From Candidatus Woesearchaeota archaeon (lineage in GTDB: Archaea; Nanobdellota; Nanobdellia; Woesearchaeales; UBA9642), in the NCBI GenBank assembly GCA_003599145.1, contig QZIT01000006.1, forward strand, positions 357,024 through 421,023: a stretch of 64,000 nucleotides of DNA, read 5' to 3'. Of this stretch, positions 62,002 through 64,000 are shown one piece after another (within the stretch, counting starts at the first letter, position 1; the number at the start of each line of letters is the position of its first letter). The notes under the pieces were generated by a model. The model did no database searches. It was not told the DNA's origin and was given only the letters and a program-made list of their open reading frames with translations. A program made the position numbers and the translations under genes.

Positions 62002-62788
62002 AACGCTTATAATTGAAAAACCTATAAATGAAAATCGTATAATGGAAACACCTATAGGAGAACTCAATAAAGCACTTATTTTGGCAGGAGGTTTTGGCAC
62101 TAGAATGAATGAATTGACTAAAGACACACCAAAACCAATGCTTCTTCTTCAAGGAAAACCAATTCTTGATTATAGCATTGAACTATGCAAGAGGCATGGG
62201 ATTAAAGATATTTCCCTAAGTATTTTTCATTTTGGGGATAAGATAAGAAGTCATTATAGCTCTGGCGAATTTCATGGAGTAAATATATCCTATGTTGAAG
62301 AGCCGCAAGCATCAGGAACAGCAGGCGCACTGAAATTGCATAAAGATTGGCTTACTGAACCTTTCATGATGTGCAATGCAGATGAATTGAAAGATATAAA
62401 CTTAAAGGCCATGTTTAGGCAGCATATCAAGACAAAAGCACTTGCAACGGTTGCATTAACACGAGTTGAGGATCCGTCTAAATACGGTGTTGTTGCTCTT
62501 GATGGAAACAGAATTTTGCGTTTTGTAGAGAAACCAAAAAAAGAAGATGCACCATCAAACTTAATCAATGCAGGTCTTTATATTATTGATCCTAAAGTAG
62601 TTGAAATGGTGCCTGATGGTTATTGTATGGTAGAAAAAGACATATTTCCAAAACTTGCAGAACAAGGATTGCTCTATGGATTTGAATACAAAGGACAATG
62701 GGTTGATACAGGAACTCCTAGCGCTTATGAAGCTGCAGAAACGCTATGGAAAGGTTTCAGCTATCCATCAGTTCAATTAATTCCCTAA
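61988..62788 (+). CDS. sugar-1-phosphate nucleotidyltransferase
   Basis: Encodes 266 residues overlapping the glycosidase by 14 bp, with an AAGAGGTA site. The nucleotidyltransferase motifs are ALILAGGFGTRM, KPMLLLQGKPILDY, GTAGALK, NADEL (the metal Asp), VEKP and DTGTP-S-AYE. It is close to the mannose-1-phosphate guanylyltransferase/glucose-1-phosphate thymidylyl or uridylyltransferase class. The 28-residue N-terminal lead is unusual. It would supply the activated sugar for the DPM1-type and synthase enzymes of the same operon. Confidence 0.87.
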   Translation: MKETKTLIIEKPINENRIMETPIGELNKALILAGGFGTRMNELTKDTPKPMLLLQGKPILDYSIELCKRHGIKDISLSIFHFGDKIRSHYSSGEFHGVNISYVEEPQASGTAGALKLHKDWLTEPFMMCNADELKDINLKAMFRQHIKTKALATVALTRVEDPSKYGVVALDGNRILRFVEKPKKEDAPSNLINAGLYIIDPKVVEMVPDGYCMVEKDIFPKLAEQGLLYGFEYKGQWVDTGTPSAYEAAETLWKGFSYPSVQLIP

Positions 62789-62829
62789 ATTCCCTAGCAC
62801 AAGATTCATAGTACAAGATTCATATACAC

Positions 62830-62865
62830 TATATGACTCATATGGAGAACTATATTATACTTAAA
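62830..62865 (+). promoter_or_regulatory. surface-regulon element C
   Basis: TATATGAC-TCATATGG-AGAA, five bases, then TTATACTTAAA. It matches element B over the right half and spacing, and lies 120 bp before the secreted protein at 62985 in a 196-bp gap without a gene. A CTTATATGCATATATATAG stretch nearby may be the TATA region. Confidence 0.55.
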
Positions 62866-62984
62866 GAACTTATATGCATATATATAGTTATCTTTTGATT
62901 TTATTATCAAAGCAATTTTATTTAGTTGGGGGAATTCAACGTACATACTCTTTAACTACCTTTTTTAATATGATGTGAGGCACC

Positions 62985-64000
62985 ATGAAAAAGACAGCAT
63001 GCAAAAAAAACTATTTGACAAGTGTATGGGTAATCATCTTAGCATTAGTTATAATCAATCTTCATAGCGTCACAGCACATACTGAAGGTTCAGAGGATAT
63101 GTTTGTTGAAAATAGCGTCCATGACGTAAGTTCTGAACTCGTTGTAGTAAGGGCCATAGCGTATAATAACAGTACAAACGTTTATACATTTTCTTGTGTT
63201 TTGCCATCTGATGCAAATCCTAATAGGCATTGGAATCTTCGAACGCACAGTTCTTCTCTTAATTCATTTACAGGAACATCTCCAAATTGGACAGTGCAAC
63301 TTTCAGAGAATGACCTCTATCATATAGGCTGTGAGGTCTTTCTTGCAAATGGTTCCTTAGGAAGAGGAGATTTTCATATTGATAGAAGAATACAACCAGA
63401 TGCAAGCATTCCTAATGTACTTGTTACAGAGACATCAGTAATAAATTTCAAAGCAACATGCTATCCTCCTGAAGGAGTAAGCAATTATAATTTGTATTGG
63501 ACGCTGCTTGGTAAAACAACCATTCCTCTTCCTCAATTTAATAATCAGCAGGTAATTACTACGTCTGTTCCTGATGTTGGATTATGGGATGTTGATTGTG
63601 GTATCTGGGACAATAGCGGACAGCACTGGACACAATTCGGTTTACCTGTAGAATTTTTCTCCAGTGGACCTGCGTATATACCTAATAGCAACGGCTGCTT
63701 GCCAAATGAAACCTGCATTGATTCACCATTAAATGAAACTAACAGTACGAACTCTACTAACTCTACTAATAGCACTGTAAATAATACCATCAACACAACA
63801 ATCTATACAAACCTGCAAAACATTCCTGCAACATGCACAGGAGGCAGTATAACGAGTGATGTGAATAATGGGGGTAGAGCAATAACGTGTACTGATGGAG
63901 TGAATGTGTTGGTCATAAATGCTTGGGATAAACCAACCAGTACTAATCCAACACACTTTGAAATGTACAAAACAACACAAACAGGCACAGGACTAAAAAT
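62985..64000 (+). CDS. large secreted Asn/Ser/Thr-rich protein (C-terminus beyond window)
   Basis: An open frame from ATG 62985 runs past the right edge (338 codons seen). Residues about 10-30 form a signal peptide (VIILALVIINLHSVTA). The mature part has beta-sandwich texture with cysteines about every 50-60 residues. Near residues 247-270 it has a tract of N-S-T repeats, which gives many N-x-S/T sites and looks like a glycosylated stalk. The gene follows element C and a GTGAGG ribosome site. It may be an adhesin or a scaffold for the polysaccharide; no known domain is certain. Confidence 0.8.
   Translation, partial: MKKTACKKNYLTSVWVIILALVIINLHSVTAHTEGSEDMFVENSVHDVSSELVVVRAIAYNNSTNVYTFSCVLPSDANPNRHWNLRTHSSSLNSFTGTSPNWTVQLSENDLYHIGCEVFLANGSLGRGDFHIDRRIQPDASIPNVLVTETSVINFKATCYPPEGVSNYNLYWTLLGKTTIPLPQFNNQQVITTSVPDVGLWDVDCGIWDNSGQHWTQFGLPVEFFSSGPAYIPNSNGCLPNETCIDSPLNETNSTNSTNSTNSTVNNTINTTIYTNLQNIPATCTGGSITSDVNNGGRAITCTDGVNVLVINAWDKPTSTNPTHFEMYKTTQTGTGLK

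Overview
The window looks like a chromosomal segment of an uncultivated archaeon, most plausibly a DPANN lineage such as Woesearchaeota or Pacearchaeota. The lineage is my inference from gene content and not a computed placement. The archaeal evidence is strong: an L7Ae-S28e-L24e-NDK cluster, L10e, Kae1, NOG1, a secF-secD pair, a class III signal-peptide pilin with a VirB11/TadA-type ATPase, and a tRNA-Val without an encoded CCA. Many starts sit 25-27 nt downstream of a TATA element, which implies leaderless transcripts. Others have GGTG/GAGG ribosome sites. The DNA is AT-rich.

Layout. 1-3.8 kb: a Cys-repeat lipoprotein (cut by the window edge), a small exported protein, an amino-acid permease fused to a methyltransferase, and a diadenylate-cyclase-like protein. 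4-8.1 kb: a HAD hydrolase, a short Dph2-like protein, a MazG-like pyrophosphohydrolase, a UVR-motif protein and a membrane-linked metallopeptidase. 8.1-17.5 kb: the ribosomal-protein/NDK operon, MscS, an HD hydrolase, kae1, a DHH phosphoesterase, and a small operon with a membrane protein, a lipoprotein and a kinase-like protein. 17.5-24.6 kb: the pilus/secretion locus (ATPase, two TadC-like membrane proteins, pilin), then secF-secD. 24.6-36.4 kb: large secreted proteins (a papain-like lipoprotein, a dockerin-bearing metallopeptidase, a subtilase with five repeats) around a tRNA-Val, a methyltransferase, a zinc ribbon and a sugar-nucleotide epimerase. 36.4-46.8 kb: an RNase H-like nuclease, ZIP transporter, NOG1, L10e, VKOR, DinB-like and TraB-like proteins, a frameshifted gene, an ABC exporter and a RelE-like toxin-antitoxin pair.

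The most interesting part is 46.8-64 kb. An AbrB/PhoU-type regulator lies next to two secreted proteins. A tightly overlapped six-gene operon (50,961-62,788) follows: a polyprenyl-phosphate sugar transferase of the DPM1 type, a giant GtrA-GH9-like fusion, a cellulose-synthase-type processive glycosyltransferase, a large polytopic membrane protein of the 6-pyruvoyl-tetrahydropterin-synthase-related (GT-C-like) group, a GH8/BcsZ-like membrane-anchored glycosidase and a sugar-1-phosphate nucleotidyltransferase. A large secreted Asn/Ser/Thr-rich protein comes next and is cut by the right edge. Together these genes encode what looks like a self-contained archaeal route for making, exporting and trimming a surface polysaccharide. 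A shared upstream element (two CATATAG-like repeats, GAA, five bases, then TTATA) precedes the lipoprotein operon, the polysaccharide operon and the final secreted protein. This suggests a co-regulated cell-surface regulon.
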